DNA of 64,000 bases from Lysinibacillus capsici (GCF_003367505.1 NZ_PXXX01000010.1:1-64000), one strand, 5' to 3'; positions 8,813-17,045 are shown, counted from the stretch's first letter. Notes: a model not told the origin generated them from the sequence alone. Translations and numbers: made by a program.

Positions 8813-9410
8813 GTGCCGTCTCCTCAATACAAAGCTGTACTGCAGCTACTAAATCTCTAATACTCCAGCCGGGAATTTTGCCATGTTTGATGGCCAGCTC
8901 AAATGATGCTGGAATATGAATAAAGCCAGCACGAACCCCTTCATGTTGCTGTGCATAAGCAAGCCCCTCATACATAATGTTATTACATAAGTATGTACCC
9001 GCTGTATTAGAGATTTCCGCTGGATATCCTTCTGCCTGCAAACGATTTACCATACTGCGAATTGGTAAGTTTGTTAGATAAGCATCTGCCCCCTCCTCAT
9101 GGATACGCTCATCAACTGGTGTATAGCCATTATTATCAGGCTCTCCGTCTTTCACATTAATAGCAATGCGCTCTGGTGTTACTTTAAAACGTCCTCCAGC
9201 CAATCCTAATGAAATAATGATTTGTGGTTTCACTTCTTCTATATGTTGTTTTAATTGCTCCGCTGATTGCTGAAAATCTACAGATAGAATTCGTCCGACG
9301 ATATCATAGCAATCTATTTTCTTTCCGTTTAATTCTTCCACAATTTGCATCGTTGGATTTATTTTATAATCAAGAAATGGCTCAAACCCTGTTACTAATA
9401 TTTTTGTCAT
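8796..9410 (-). CDS. pcp: Pyroglutamyl-peptidase I
   Basis: This C15 cysteine peptidase of about 204 residues removes N-terminal pyroglutamate from peptides in the cytoplasm. Visible signatures are the opening VTGFEPFLDYKINPT, the nucleophile cysteine in SNTAGTYLCNNIMY, and the histidine in GFIHIP; the ERIAINV region fits the glutamate-bearing segment. GTG at 9419 is in frame, but AGGTGA five bases before ATG at 9410 favours the latter. It is first in the operon with pxpB, pxpC and pxpA, so released pyroglutamate can go straight to glutamate. A probable sigma-A promoter and an inverted repeat lie just upstream. Confidence 0.95.
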   Translation of the reverse strand: MTKILVTGFEPFLDYKINPTMQIVEELNGKKIDCYDIVGRILSVDFQQSAEQLKQHIEEVKPQIIISLGLAGGRFKVTPERIAINVKDGEPDNNGYTPVDERIHEEGADAYLTNLPIRSMVNRLQAEGYPAEISNTAGTYLCNNIMYEGLAYAQQHEGVRAGFIHIPASFELAIKHGKIPGWSIRDLVAAVQLCIEETARATNH

Positions 9411-9426
9411 ATTTGTCACCTGATTT

Positions 9427-9481
9427 CTTTAAATAACCTTAAAGGTTTGCTTCATTTTACAATAGATTTCTGAAAAAACAA
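9427..9481 (-). promoter_or_regulatory. Promoter and inverted repeat upstream of pcp-pxpBCA
   Basis: On the minus strand TTGTTT (9476-9481) and TAAAAT (9454-9459) are 16 bp apart and could be -35 and -10 boxes. The inverted repeat CTTTAA-N6-TTAAAG (9427-9444) follows just after the expected start site, a usual place for a repressor operator. No regulator gene is adjacent. Confidence 0.5.
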
Positions 9482-9719
9482 ATATTTCCCACGAACAAAA
9501 ACATGTAAAAAAGAGGAGATTCTTTCCCTACACTATTGGTAATATGGAAGAAAATTTTGTAGCCTAATTAATTGAAGCGGAGACAGCGTCATTCCTAGGA
9601 GATTAGTGTTACTGATCAGATTCTAGAGGGTAAGTTAAAATGGACACTGGCGTAACAGGAATCACCTCTCGCCTTGCTAAAGCCCTTTTCTGCACGTGCT
9701 ATTTTCTTTTTTAACAACA
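9482..9719. other. Intergenic stretch with possible structured RNA, no clear gene
   Basis: No convincing open frame is seen. Two arms, GCGGAGACAGCGTCATTCC (near 9578) and GGAATCACCTCTCGC (ending near 9672), can pair with interruptions. Inside them TGTTAC pairs with GTAACA. I could not match this to a known riboswitch or small RNA, and the transcribed strand is uncertain. Confidence 0.3.
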
Positions 9720-9754
9720 TGAAAAAGAGTATGAAGCATAGCAGCTTCATACCC
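9720..9754 (-). terminator. Terminator of the 29-codon membrane peptide gene
   Basis: On the minus strand GTATGAAGC pairs with GCTTCATAC across a short loop and is followed by a CTTTTTC tract. It lies 14 nt after the small gene's stop codon. Confidence 0.85.
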
Positions 9755-9767
9755 TTTTGTTTAGCTC

Positions 9768-9857
9768 TTATTTCAAATGTGCAGTTGCCTGGTTCATGAC
9801 GTATTTTCCAACTCCAATATAGATCACTACAGCTGCTCCAATCAATACGAATGTCAT
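9768..9857 (-). CDS. Small single-span membrane peptide (29 aa), Fur-type promoter
   Basis: ATG at 9857 opens a 29-codon frame ending in TAA. The peptide starts MTFVLIGAAVVIYIGVG and ends KYVMNQATAHLK: one hydrophobic span of about 17 residues and a short basic C-terminus, so an inner-membrane micropeptide is likely. AAGGAG lies nine bases before the start, an intrinsic terminator follows, and a promoter with a Fur-like box precedes it. This full set of expression signals around so short a frame is the main evidence that it is real. I do not recognise the family; a helper subunit of a transporter or oxidase is only a guess. Confidence 0.65.
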   Translation of the reverse strand: MTFVLIGAAVVIYIGVGKYVMNQATAHLK

Positions 9858-9915
9858 TGCGAACCGCTCCTTCTTAGTTATTTTTCGTTAAGTTTTCAGA
9901 CGTTTACATTGAATT

Positions 9916-9964
9916 TGAAAATCATTCTCATTAATATATTATAAATTTCATGTGAATTCGTCAA
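9916..9964 (-). promoter_or_regulatory. Promoter with Fur-like box upstream of the membrane peptide
   Basis: On the minus strand TTGACG (9959-9964), a 17-bp spacer and TAATAT (9936-9941) form a good sigma-A promoter. The 15-mer TGAGAATGATTTTCA (9916-9930) matches the Bacillus 7-1-7 Fur box TGATAATNATTATCA at 12 of 14 defined positions and covers the expected start site, a repressing position. Confidence 0.6.
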
Positions 9965-9974
9965 GACATACTTT

Positions 9975-10002
9975 CATCTTACCCTTTTTACATGGTAAGA
10001 TG
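9975..10002. promoter_or_regulatory. Inverted repeat upstream of cheX
   Basis: CATCTTACC and GGTAAGATG form a perfect 9-bp inverted repeat around a 10-nt centre, 28 nt before the cheX start. It could be an operator or a leader hairpin; which is not clear. Confidence 0.5.
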
Positions 10003-10029
10003 TAGAAAAGTCGGAAAAAGGATGCGGTA

Positions 10030-10491
10030 ATGATGAGTAATTCGAAGTACTTTCAAACTATTTTAAACGGGACAATTCACGCTTTAAAAACCATTCTTCC
10101 TATGGATATAGAAGTAAAGTCGCCTAGTATTATTTCTGAACCCTTTCAACAACAACAAATGGGCGTATTAATTGGCTTAATCGGAGATTTAAAGGGACGC
10201 GTCATCATTGACTCCTCTCCCGAAGTGTTCAGCGGGATCGGTAGTACCATGTTCGGTATGCCGCTTGAAGGAGAAATGCTAGAATCCTTTACAGGGGAAT
10301 TTGGTAACATGATTGCAGGAAATTTATGTACAGCTGTTGGGCAAGAAAGCTTAGAAATTGATATCACTCCGCCAACGGTGATGGTGGGCAATACAAAATT
10401 ATATGGCTTTGAAAAGGCATTTGCTCTCCCAGTTTCGGTCCCAAGCGTCGGTGCCCTAACAGTTCTATTAACGATTGAGGAAGAAGAATAG
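10030..10491 (+). CDS. cheX: CheX-like chemotaxis phosphatase
   Basis: This 153-residue protein of the CheC/CheX/FliY family has the active-site pattern E-x2-N-x3-GN in GEFGNMIAGN (about residues 96-105). CheX dephosphorylates CheY-P and so resets the flagellar motor signal. The single active-site helix and the length fit CheX rather than CheC, which has two. A GGATG box lies seven to eight bases before the start; two ATG codons are adjacent and either may be used. No other chemotaxis gene is nearby, so it stands alone here and ends in a terminator at 10641. Confidence 0.85.
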   Translation: MMSNSKYFQTILNGTIHALKTILPMDIEVKSPSIISEPFQQQQMGVLIGLIGDLKGRVIIDSSPEVFSGIGSTMFGMPLEGEMLESFTGEFGNMIAGNLCTAVGQESLEIDITPPTVMVGNTKLYGFEKAFALPVSVPSVGALTVLLTIEEEE

Positions 10492-10640
10492 AAAACAAGA
10501 TTTGAGGAATGTTCCAAATAAGACATTGTATGCTCAAACAGACAGCACACATGCAAAAGATTTATCATTCGCACAAAAAAGAATGTACTTTCCTACCAAT
10601 CTTTTATTTTTACTAAAATTAAGCAAAATATAGTACGGTG

Positions 10641-10683
10641 ACAAGCTATCTCAATGACTTTTGAGATAGCTTGTTTTTTTTTC
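10641..10683 (+). terminator. Intrinsic terminator downstream of cheX
   Basis: ACAAGCTATCTCA pairs with TGAGATAGCTTGT around a short loop and is followed by a run of T. It lies about 150 nt after the cheX stop; the stretch between holds no visible gene. Confidence 0.9.
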
Positions 10684-10725
10684 TTCGTAATTCTTCACAC
10701 TTTTTTCACATAATTCCTCTAGAAG

Positions 10726-10764
10726 TGTGATTTTTTTCACATCAAAATGCAGGGGATTTTTATA
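10726..10764 (+). promoter_or_regulatory. Fnr/CRP-type palindrome and promoter of the ba3 oxidase operon
   Basis: TGTGA-N6-TCACA is perfect at 10726-10741 and matches the B. subtilis Fnr box. Its right half doubles as a -35-like TTCACA, 17 bp before TTTATA. Further TCACA half-sites lie just upstream (about 10694-10710). Control of the oxidase by an oxygen-sensing Crp/Fnr regulator is inferred. Confidence 0.6.
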
Positions 10765-10811
10765 TGATGACTGTAAGAAACACAACAATAAAAAGCGTAG
10801 GAGGAGCAAAA

Positions 10812-10934
10812 ATGGCAAATAAAAAGAAGTCAGATGAAAATTTAAAAGGTTCACTCTATGCAGTTTTTGGAGTAGGTATTATCATCATTTTACTTTGGGT
10901 GTACTGCTTCGATTTGTTCATTGGACGGTTTTAA
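10812..10934 (+). CDS. cbaD: ba3-type cytochrome oxidase subunit IIa (40 aa)
   Basis: ATG at 10812 opens a 40-codon frame with GAGGAG six bases upstream. The peptide has a lysine-rich cytoplasmic start (MANKKKSDENLKGS) and one membrane span (YAVFGVGIIIILLWVYCFD). Its size, single span and position right before subunit II match the small subunit IIa of B-family ba3 oxidases, which fills the place of the first helix of a standard subunit II. The subunit II gene follows 24 nt later, so all three genes form one operon. Confidence 0.85.
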   Translation: MANKKKSDENLKGSLYAVFGVGIIIILLWVYCFDLFIGRF

Positions 10935-10958
10935 TCTACGAAGAAGGGACAGAAATAT

Positions 10959-11450
10959 ATGCACATACATAAGTATGAGAAATACTGGCTTGTGTTTGGA
11001 GTTACCACTTTAGTGGCATTCCTGATCATTCTCGGTATCGGAGCATTTCATCAAGGCTCCCATCCAAACAATGGTAAAAAAACACTAGATTACGAGAAAG
11101 TGAAAGAGACAGCGCCTTTTGATAATCCAGGTGTCCATAAGGTTGAAGGTAAAGATTGGGATTACGAAGTGGTAGTAGTTGCTTCTGCATTCAATTATAA
11201 TCCTCCACAAATTGAGGTTCCACTTGGTGCAAAAGTGAAATTTATCGCGACAAGCGAGGATGTTATGCATGGTTTTGAGGTTGCAGGTACGAATATCAAT
11301 ATGATGCTTGAGCCTGGCTATATTTCGGAATATGTGACAGAAGTCAATAAGGTTGGCGAGTTTTTAATCGTATGTAATGAGTATTGTGGTACAGGACATA
11401 CGATGATGCACTCTATGCTAAAGGTGGTGGATTCAAATGAGTCACACTAA
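10959..11450 (+). CDS. cbaB: ba3-type cytochrome c oxidase subunit II (CuA)
   Basis: This 163-residue protein has one N-terminal membrane anchor (residues 12-30) and an outer cupredoxin domain. The CuA site is complete: histidine in DVMHGFEV, then CNEYCGTGHTMMHSM with the two cysteines, histidine and methionine in the right spacing. It takes electrons from cytochrome c and passes them to heme in subunit I. Its short length and single helix mark the B-type (ba3) family. The gene overlaps subunit I by 14 nt, suggesting coupled translation. Confidence 0.95.
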   Translation: MHIHKYEKYWLVFGVTTLVAFLIILGIGAFHQGSHPNNGKKTLDYEKVKETAPFDNPGVHKVEGKDWDYEVVVVASAFNYNPPQIEVPLGAKVKFIATSEDVMHGFEVAGTNINMMLEPGYISEYVTEVNKVGEFLIVCNEYCGTGHTMMHSMLKVVDSNESH

Positions 11451-13098
11451 TTCAATGACAAAAGTGGATCGTCGAGATGCAAAGCTAGCAATGGCACATA
11501 TTTACGTGGCATTTATCGCATTGTTATTAGGTGGTCTTGCAGGTTTATTACAGGTTTTTGTACGTTCTGGTCAATTTACATTACCAGCAGGCATTGGTTA
11601 TTATCAAGTATTAACAGTTCATGGTGTCTTACTAGGTCTTATATTAACTACATTCTTTATTTACGGCTTCCAAATTGCAAGTGTAAGTCGAACATCTGGT
11701 ACATTCACTGATACTCAGAGAAGACTTGGCTGGATTGGTTTCTGGTTAATGACGATCGGTACAGCTGCTGCCGCAACGATGGTGTTATTGAATAAAGCAA
11801 CTGTTCTTTATACCTTCTATGCACCATTAAAGGCACATTGGATTTTCTATTTAGGTCTTACATTAGTCGTTGTTGGTTCTTGGGTTGGCGGCGCAGGTCA
11901 AATTTTACGTTATGTCCAGTGGCGCAAGGAAAATAAAGCGAGTGGACAACGCAGCCCGTTACTATCATTTATGGTAGTTGTTAATAATTTAATGTGGTTC
12001 GTGGCAACGCTTGGTGTTGCAGCTTCTGTTTTAATTCAATTATTACCATGGTCCTTAGGTTTAATTGAACGTGTCGATGTAGCATTATCACGTACCCTTT
12101 TCTGGTATTTTGGTCATGCACTTGTATACTTCTGGTTATTACCTGCCTATATGGTTTGGTACGTGATTATTCCAAAAGTAATTGGTGGAAAAATTTTCTC
12201 CGATTCTTTAGCAAGACTTTCGTTTATGCTATTCTTACTCTTCTCTATTCCTGTTGGGATTCACCATCAGTTAACTGAGCCTGGTATTGATGGTACATGG
12301 AAGTTCATTCAAGTTGTTTTAACATTTGCTGTTATCGTACCTTCTCTCATGACGGCCTTCTCGATGTTTGCCATGTTCGAGTTACGTGGACGTGAATTAG
12401 GTGGCAGAGGACTATTTGGTTGGTTTAAAAAATTACCTTGGAAGGATGCTCGTTTCTTCGTACCATTTATCGGTATGGTGTCATTTATTCCAGGTGGTGC
12501 AGGCGGTATTGTCAATGCCTCTTATCAAATGAACCAATTAATTCATAATACCATTTGGGTTACAGGGCATTTCCATTTAACGATTGCCACAGCTGTTGTT
12601 TTAACTTACTTCGGTGCGGCATTCTGGTTAATTCCACATTTAACAGGTCGTACACTTTCAAAGTCTTTAAATAATCTTAGTAATTTCGCTGGTATCTTAT
12701 GGGCTACTGGTATGACGATTATGTCTTCAGCAATGCATATTGCTGGTCTAATTGGTGCGCCTCGTCGCTCAGATTACTCAGAATATGGTGGCGCTCAGCA
12801 GGCTTACGATTGGATTCCTTATCAAATCGCGCAAGCTGTGGGTGGAACAATCCTCTTTATCGCCATCCTAGTGATCATTTATATCGTCGTGAAATTAGCT
12901 TGGTTCGCACCTAAAGGTGACGAAGAATTCCCTGTAGGTGATGTACATGAGCTTAGCGGTCCAACACCAGCGATTTTAGAAAACTTTAAAATATGGCTTG
13001 TTATTTTAGTAGCCTTAATTTTATTCGCTTACACAGTACCAATTATCGATATTATTTCAAACTCACCAGCCGGCTCTAAAGGCTATCAATTGTGGTAA
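11437..13098 (+). CDS. cbaA: ba3-type cytochrome c oxidase subunit I
   Basis: This 553-residue integral membrane protein has about 13 spans and belongs to the B family of heme-copper oxidases. Metal ligands visible are the low-spin heme histidine in TVHGVLLGL, the CuB histidine in FGHALVYFW with the Tyr-bearing stretch after it, the CuB pair HH in GIHHQLTEPG, and the two heme histidines in TGHFHLTIATA. It reduces oxygen to water and pumps protons through the single K-type path of this family. Such enzymes have high oxygen affinity, in keeping with the Fnr-like site upstream. A bidirectional terminator follows. Confidence 0.96.
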   Translation: MSHTNSMTKVDRRDAKLAMAHIYVAFIALLLGGLAGLLQVFVRSGQFTLPAGIGYYQVLTVHGVLLGLILTTFFIYGFQIASVSRTSGTFTDTQRRLGWIGFWLMTIGTAAAATMVLLNKATVLYTFYAPLKAHWIFYLGLTLVVVGSWVGGAGQILRYVQWRKENKASGQRSPLLSFMVVVNNLMWFVATLGVAASVLIQLLPWSLGLIERVDVALSRTLFWYFGHALVYFWLLPAYMVWYVIIPKVIGGKIFSDSLARLSFMLFLLFSIPVGIHHQLTEPGIDGTWKFIQVVLTFAVIVPSLMTAFSMFAMFELRGRELGGRGLFGWFKKLPWKDARFFVPFIGMVSFIPGGAGGIVNASYQMNQLIHNTIWVTGHFHLTIATAVVLTYFGAAFWLIPHLTGRTLSKSLNNLSNFAGILWATGMTIMSSAMHIAGLIGAPRRSDYSEYGGAQQAYDWIPYQIAQAVGGTILFIAILVIIYIVVKLAWFAPKGDEEFPVGDVHELSGPTPAILENFKIWLVILVALILFAYTVPIIDIISNSPAGSKGYQLW

Positions 13099-13120
13099 GC
13101 ATCCAAACGCATCTTCCTAT

Positions 13121-13157
13121 AAAAAAGCGATTTCTCTGTAACGAGAAATCGCTTTTT
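13121..13157. terminator. Bidirectional terminator between the oxidase and carboxypeptidase genes
   Basis: AAAAAAGCGATTTCTC pairs with GAGAAATCGCTTTTT around a short loop. It has T tracts on both strands and serves the two convergent genes. Confidence 0.92.
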
Positions 13158-13161
13158 CACT

Positions 13162-14658
13162 TTATAATTGATACAGTTTCGTATATTTTTCTTGTAAATA
13201 GTCTGCTAGGTACTTAGCATTTAAGCCTTCCCCTGTCGCTTCTTTCAGCAATTCAAATGGCTTTTTCAATGCTCCATATTGATGAACTTTATCAGTTAGC
13301 CACTCACGAATAGGTAGTAGCTCTCCCTTTTCTAGTAATTCATCAAAATTAGGAATATCCTTGTCCATCGCATGCTTCCACTGTGCTGCATAAATCATCC
13401 CCAATGCATAGGATGGGAAATAGCCAAACATACCGCCTGACCAATGCATGTCTTGTAGCACTCCTTGTGCATCTGTCTCAGGACGAATACCTAAATATTC
13501 CTCATATTTATCATTCCATACTTGTGGGAGATCCTTCGCCTGTAAATCGCCATTGAACAGGTCACGTTCAATTTCATAGCGAATCATGATATGTAATGGA
13601 TATGTTAGTTCATCTGCTTCAATGCGAATCAATGATGGTTCTACCATATTAATGGCACGTAAAAAATCGGCTAACGCTACATCACCAAATTGAACTGGTG
13701 AGAAGTGTTGAAGGCGCTCATAGTTATGCTCCCAGAACTTTTCATTTCTGCCGACAAAGTTTTCATAAAATAATGATTGTGATTCATGAATCCCCATCGA
13801 TGTACCAGTCGCTAATGGTAGACCAGCAAGTTTTTCATCAATGTTTTGCTCATACATCGCATGTCCACATTCATGAATTGTGCCAAAAATAGCTGAACGG
13901 AAATCATTTTCATCATATTTAGTTGTAATACGAGCGTCACCATAGTTTAAGCCAATCATGAAAGGATGGACACTTTCATCCAAGCGACCAGCATCGAAGT
14001 CATAGCCGAGCTGAGCAAGCAATTCTAACGATAATTCACGCTGTGCCTCACGCGGGAAATGCTTAAATAACATGGTAGTATCGGGTTTATTCGATGAATG
14101 AGCAATTTTTTGAACAAGCGTCACAATAGACTCTCGTAATTCACCAAATACTTGATCTACGACATCTGTTGTCATATCTGGCTCATATAAATCTAGTAAT
14201 GTATTGTATGGAGATCCATTTTTAATGCCCCAATATTGAATGAATTTTTTCTGCCATTGTATGATTTCTTCTAGGTATGGTAGGAATAGAGCAAAATTAT
14301 TCGTCGCCTTCGCTTCTTCCCAAGCCGTTTCTGCCTTCGATTGAAGAATGACGAATTCTTTATATTCATTCGCAGGGATTTTTTTATTTTGATCGTAATT
14401 CTTTCTTACTTCTTCTACTAAACGTAGTGTTACATAGTCAAGATCAGCTTTTTGTGCCTCTAATGCTGCTAGAAGCTCTCCTAGTTCTTCACTCGTCTGC
14501 ATATCAAATAAGGAGGCTGATAATGTACCAATTACCTCAGAACGTTGTGCTAACCCCTTTTTCGGTGCACCCGTCCGCATATCCCAATAAATCACATTGA
14601 GCGCTTCCTCATAATGCTGCATTTTCTTCACATAGTCTGTAAATTGTTGAACAGTCAT
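13162..14658 (-). CDS. ypwA: M32 family carboxypeptidase (YpwA/Taq type)
   Basis: This 498-residue zinc metallopeptidase is close in length to B. subtilis YpwA (about 500). The HEXXH site is HECGH in FGTIHECGHAMYEQN. Further conserved blocks are GTSMGIHESQSLFYEN, with the third zinc ligand glutamate region, and the C-terminal DMHWSGGMFGYFPSYALG. M32 enzymes remove C-terminal residues from peptides in the cytoplasm. A single-gene transcript is likely, since it ends at the bidirectional terminator and nothing close precedes it in the same direction. Confidence 0.95.
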   Translation of the reverse strand: MTVQQFTDYVKKMQHYEEALNVIYWDMRTGAPKKGLAQRSEVIGTLSASLFDMQTSEELGELLAALEAQKADLDYVTLRLVEEVRKNYDQNKKIPANEYKEFVILQSKAETAWEEAKATNNFALFLPYLEEIIQWQKKFIQYWGIKNGSPYNTLLDLYEPDMTTDVVDQVFGELRESIVTLVQKIAHSSNKPDTTMLFKHFPREAQRELSLELLAQLGYDFDAGRLDESVHPFMIGLNYGDARITTKYDENDFRSAIFGTIHECGHAMYEQNIDEKLAGLPLATGTSMGIHESQSLFYENFVGRNEKFWEHNYERLQHFSPVQFGDVALADFLRAINMVEPSLIRIEADELTYPLHIMIRYEIERDLFNGDLQAKDLPQVWNDKYEEYLGIRPETDAQGVLQDMHWSGGMFGYFPSYALGMIYAAQWKHAMDKDIPNFDELLEKGELLPIREWLTDKVHQYGALKKPFELLKEATGEGLNAKYLADYLQEKYTKLYQL

Positions 14659-14734
14659 GCATTCATCCTCCTTTTCACGTTATAAGTTTATCATATTTTC
14701 GAAAATTTTGTATATTGCGGACTTTCTAGGATAA

Positions 14735-15829
14735 TTATTCAGAATATTCCTTTTTTAACTTCTCTATTATTTTGATGTATTGTCTATCCCCTAATCCATA
14801 GTGTGGAAATAGGGAAAATAATTGCTTTAACAGGTCATTTTGAGATAGATTGAGGTGTTTTTTTATATAAGTAGTGATCTCATTCTCTTCATTTAAATAG
14901 CTGAAAAATAATTGAATGCCCTGATACATGACAGGTATAAGCGTTGTCTTGGGTAGACGATGGTGCATCAAGACCTCGTGATAGACCCCCCCATACGGTC
15001 CAAGTTCTATCTCTGTTTCTTCCACATCATAGGTCATTTCCTTGACCATATAATAATAGACTTTGCCTTGATACCTTTGTTGCTCTAGGAAAGCAAGGAC
15101 GGTCAATAAATTCATCTGACAAAACATATCATCTCCAAACCATAAAACAATACATTTATAGTCATTTGTTAACAATGGCTTCAACGGCTTCAATGTCACC
15201 TGCTCATATTGCTGTAAAGATACCTCATGCCCTATAGCACGTAGTTTATTAAATTCTTCACTGAAAATCGGACTAATCGTTGGATTCGTACACATCGCTT
15301 CATTGAAAGGAACGTAATCACTGTTGCCCATTAATTGTTGTTTTGCAAACTCCTCATACATCATTTGACCATTTAATACATTCAATAGCTCTTGATCGTA
15401 TTGCGCATTCATCTTCTCTTGTAATGCTTCAATTTTTAATTTCTGAGAAATATCCATCATCAACCATCCTCCATCATCCTGTAATCTCAACTTTACAAAG
15501 GTTTGTAAAGGTTGAGGAGACTTTCTGTAATCATTCGGACTTATACCAAAATACCTTTTAAAAGCTCTAGAAAAGGATTCCTGCGATGAAAAGCCGTAGT
15601 GAAAGGCGATGTCGATTATTTTCTTTTGGGGATCTTTTAATGCAATAGTAGAAAGATAAATTTTACGTAGTAATCTATATTTTTTAATCGTCATCCCTGT
15701 CGTCTGATGGAATTTAAAAGAACAGTAATAAGGAGAATAACCTATATCCTTTCCTAATTGCTCTAATGAAAATCCTTCTAATAGATGAAGCTCAATCCAA
15801 TCAATCATCTCCTGGACAATGTTGTTCAT
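14735..15829 (-). CDS. AraC-family transcription regulator with C-terminal effector-type domain
   Basis: The first 105 residues hold two helix-turn-helix motifs of the AraC/XylS type, including EGFSLEQLGKDIGYSPYYCS and the signature IAFHYGFSSQESFSRAFKRYFGISPNDYR. The remaining 260 residues are an unassigned alpha/beta domain rich in Tyr and Gln that could bind a ligand. AGGAGG seven bases before ATG at 15829 fixes the start; upstream frame to 15943 is noncoding and contains a terminator. The DNA-binding domain at the N-terminus is unusual but known in Bacillales regulators of this class. It lies downstream of the eut operon, but two hairpins separate them, so a link is not shown. Confidence 0.85.
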   Translation of the reverse strand: MNNIVQEMIDWIELHLLEGFSLEQLGKDIGYSPYYCSFKFHQTTGMTIKKYRLLRKIYLSTIALKDPQKKIIDIAFHYGFSSQESFSRAFKRYFGISPNDYRKSPQPLQTFVKLRLQDDGGWLMMDISQKLKIEALQEKMNAQYDQELLNVLNGQMMYEEFAKQQLMGNSDYVPFNEAMCTNPTISPIFSEEFNKLRAIGHEVSLQQYEQVTLKPLKPLLTNDYKCIVLWFGDDMFCQMNLLTVLAFLEQQRYQGKVYYYMVKEMTYDVEETEIELGPYGGVYHEVLMHHRLPKTTLIPVMYQGIQLFFSYLNEENEITTYIKKHLNLSQNDLLKQLFSLFPHYGLGDRQYIKIIEKLKKEYSE

Positions 15830-15892
15830 CCACATTCCTCCTAATTTCATTATAGTAGAGGCGATAATTTTTTTTATGATATAAGTTGTGAA

Positions 15893-15931
15893 TAAAAAAA
15901 CTGCAGCAAACTTTACAGAGTCTGCTACAGT
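15893..15931 (-). terminator. Terminator between the eut operon end and the AraC gene
   Basis: On the minus strand CTGTAGCAGACT pairs imperfectly with AGTTTGCTGCAG and is followed by T7. It is the second hairpin after the dehydrogenase gene. The stretch 15932-16077 between the two hairpins holds no convincing gene. Confidence 0.75.
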
Positions 15932-16077
15932 TTCTGCTCCCATAACTAGAGGAGAGCTTTCTATATAATTGGGGATTTATACTAGCCTTCAAGTCATGTT
16001 CGGTTTCCAATCAAACATTTTTTGAGCTATCATGAAGTTTTATTGGAAAGAAAGTTGGGGATCCTTTCGATCCATTT

Positions 16078-16102
16078 AAAAATAGAGTCTGTTTACTCTA
16101 TT
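16078..16102 (-). terminator. Terminator at the end of the eut operon
   Basis: On the minus strand AATAGAGT and ACTCTATT form the stem and T5 follows. The hairpin begins within the stop codon of the dehydrogenase gene. Confidence 0.75.
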
Positions 16103-17045
16103 CAATGTTTTGGCAAATAGCAATTACCTGTTTCACAGCCTCTGCAGAGTGCTGAAGGGCTGTTTGTTCTTCATTTGTTAGGTGCAATTCGATGACAGAT
16201 TCGATGCCATTGCCACCTAAAATAGTTGGTACCCCTAAAAAGAGATCGTGGTACCCATATTCTCCTTCTAATAGGGCAATAGAAGGGATAATTTTTCGTT
16301 GATCTTTGATAATAATTTCAACCATTTGGGCACACGCTGCGGCTGGAGCATAGTAGGCACTACCATTACCTAGTAAGCCAACAATTTCACCGCCGCCTTT
16401 ACGCGTACGCTCCACGATTTGCTGTAGTCGTTCCTGAGGAATTAGTTTCTCTAATGGAATGCCGCCTGCATAGGAATAACGGATTAATGGAACCATTTCA
16501 TCGCCATGTCCTCCTAGGACGAAGCCTGATACATCCTCTGGTGCAATGTGAAGCTCCTGCGCCACAAACGTGTTGAAGCGAGCTGTATCTAACACACCAG
16601 ATTGACCGATGATACGATTTTTGGCAAAGCCTGTTTCCTTATGACACACATACGTCATGGCATCAACAGGATTACTCAACACAACAACAATACTATTTGG
16701 AGCATAGTGTTTAATTTGTCTTGAAACCTGTTGAATAATTTTAGCATTTGTTGTGACTAAGTCATCACGACTCATCCCTGGTTTACGTGGAATACCTGCT
16801 GTAATGACAACAATATCCGCGCCTGCGATATCTTCATATTGACTCGTGCCTTTAATGGACACATTGAATTTTTCGATGGGGCCTGTTTGTAGCAAATCCA
16901 AAGCTTTCCCTTTTGTCGGGTTCTCGGCCTCTGGAATATCAACAAGCACTACATCGCCTAATTCTTTCTGTGCTAAAAATAAACTCAGTGTGGAACCGGT
17001 GTGGCCTGCTCCAATAACAGCGATTTTATTTTTACGAAATGCCAT
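16098..17045 (-). CDS. Malate dehydrogenase (lactate/malate dehydrogenase family) in the eut operon
   Basis: This 315-residue enzyme has the Rossmann motif [11 protein letters not shown] (residues 10-20), Asp36 after strand two (preference for NAD), the substrate loop [11 protein letters not shown] (86-96) and catalytic His180 in GGHGDE. Arginine in the PRKPGMSR loop is the malate-type signature; lactate dehydrogenases carry glutamine there. Its start overlaps the stop of the preceding shell gene (TAATG), so it belongs to the microcompartment operon. EutG alcohol dehydrogenase is missing from the locus, so this enzyme may re-oxidise the NADH made by EutE, using oxaloacetate. No encapsulation helix is evident at either end. 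A housekeeping mdh probably exists elsewhere (inferred). Confidence 0.88.
   Translation of the reverse strand: MAFRKNKIAVIGAGHTGSTLSLFLAQKELGDVVLVDIPEAENPTKGKALDLLQTGPIEKFNVSIKGTSQYEDIAGADIVVITAGIPRKPGMSRDDLVTTNAKIIQQVSRQIKHYAPNSIVVVLSNPVDAMTYVCHKETGFAKNRIIGQSGVLDTARFNTFVAQELHIAPEDVSGFVLGGHGDEMVPLIRYSYAGGIPLEKLIPQERLQQIVERTRKGGGEIVGLLGNGSAYYAPAAACAQMVEIIIKDQRKIIPSIALLEGEYGYHDLFLGVPTILGGNGIESVIELHLTNEEQTALQHSAEAVKQVIAICQNIE

Noticed and set aside
15801-16010. 69-codon minus-strand frame upstream of the AraC gene
   Set aside because: It crosses a terminator hairpin and the AraC ribosome site in another frame, and no family is recognised.
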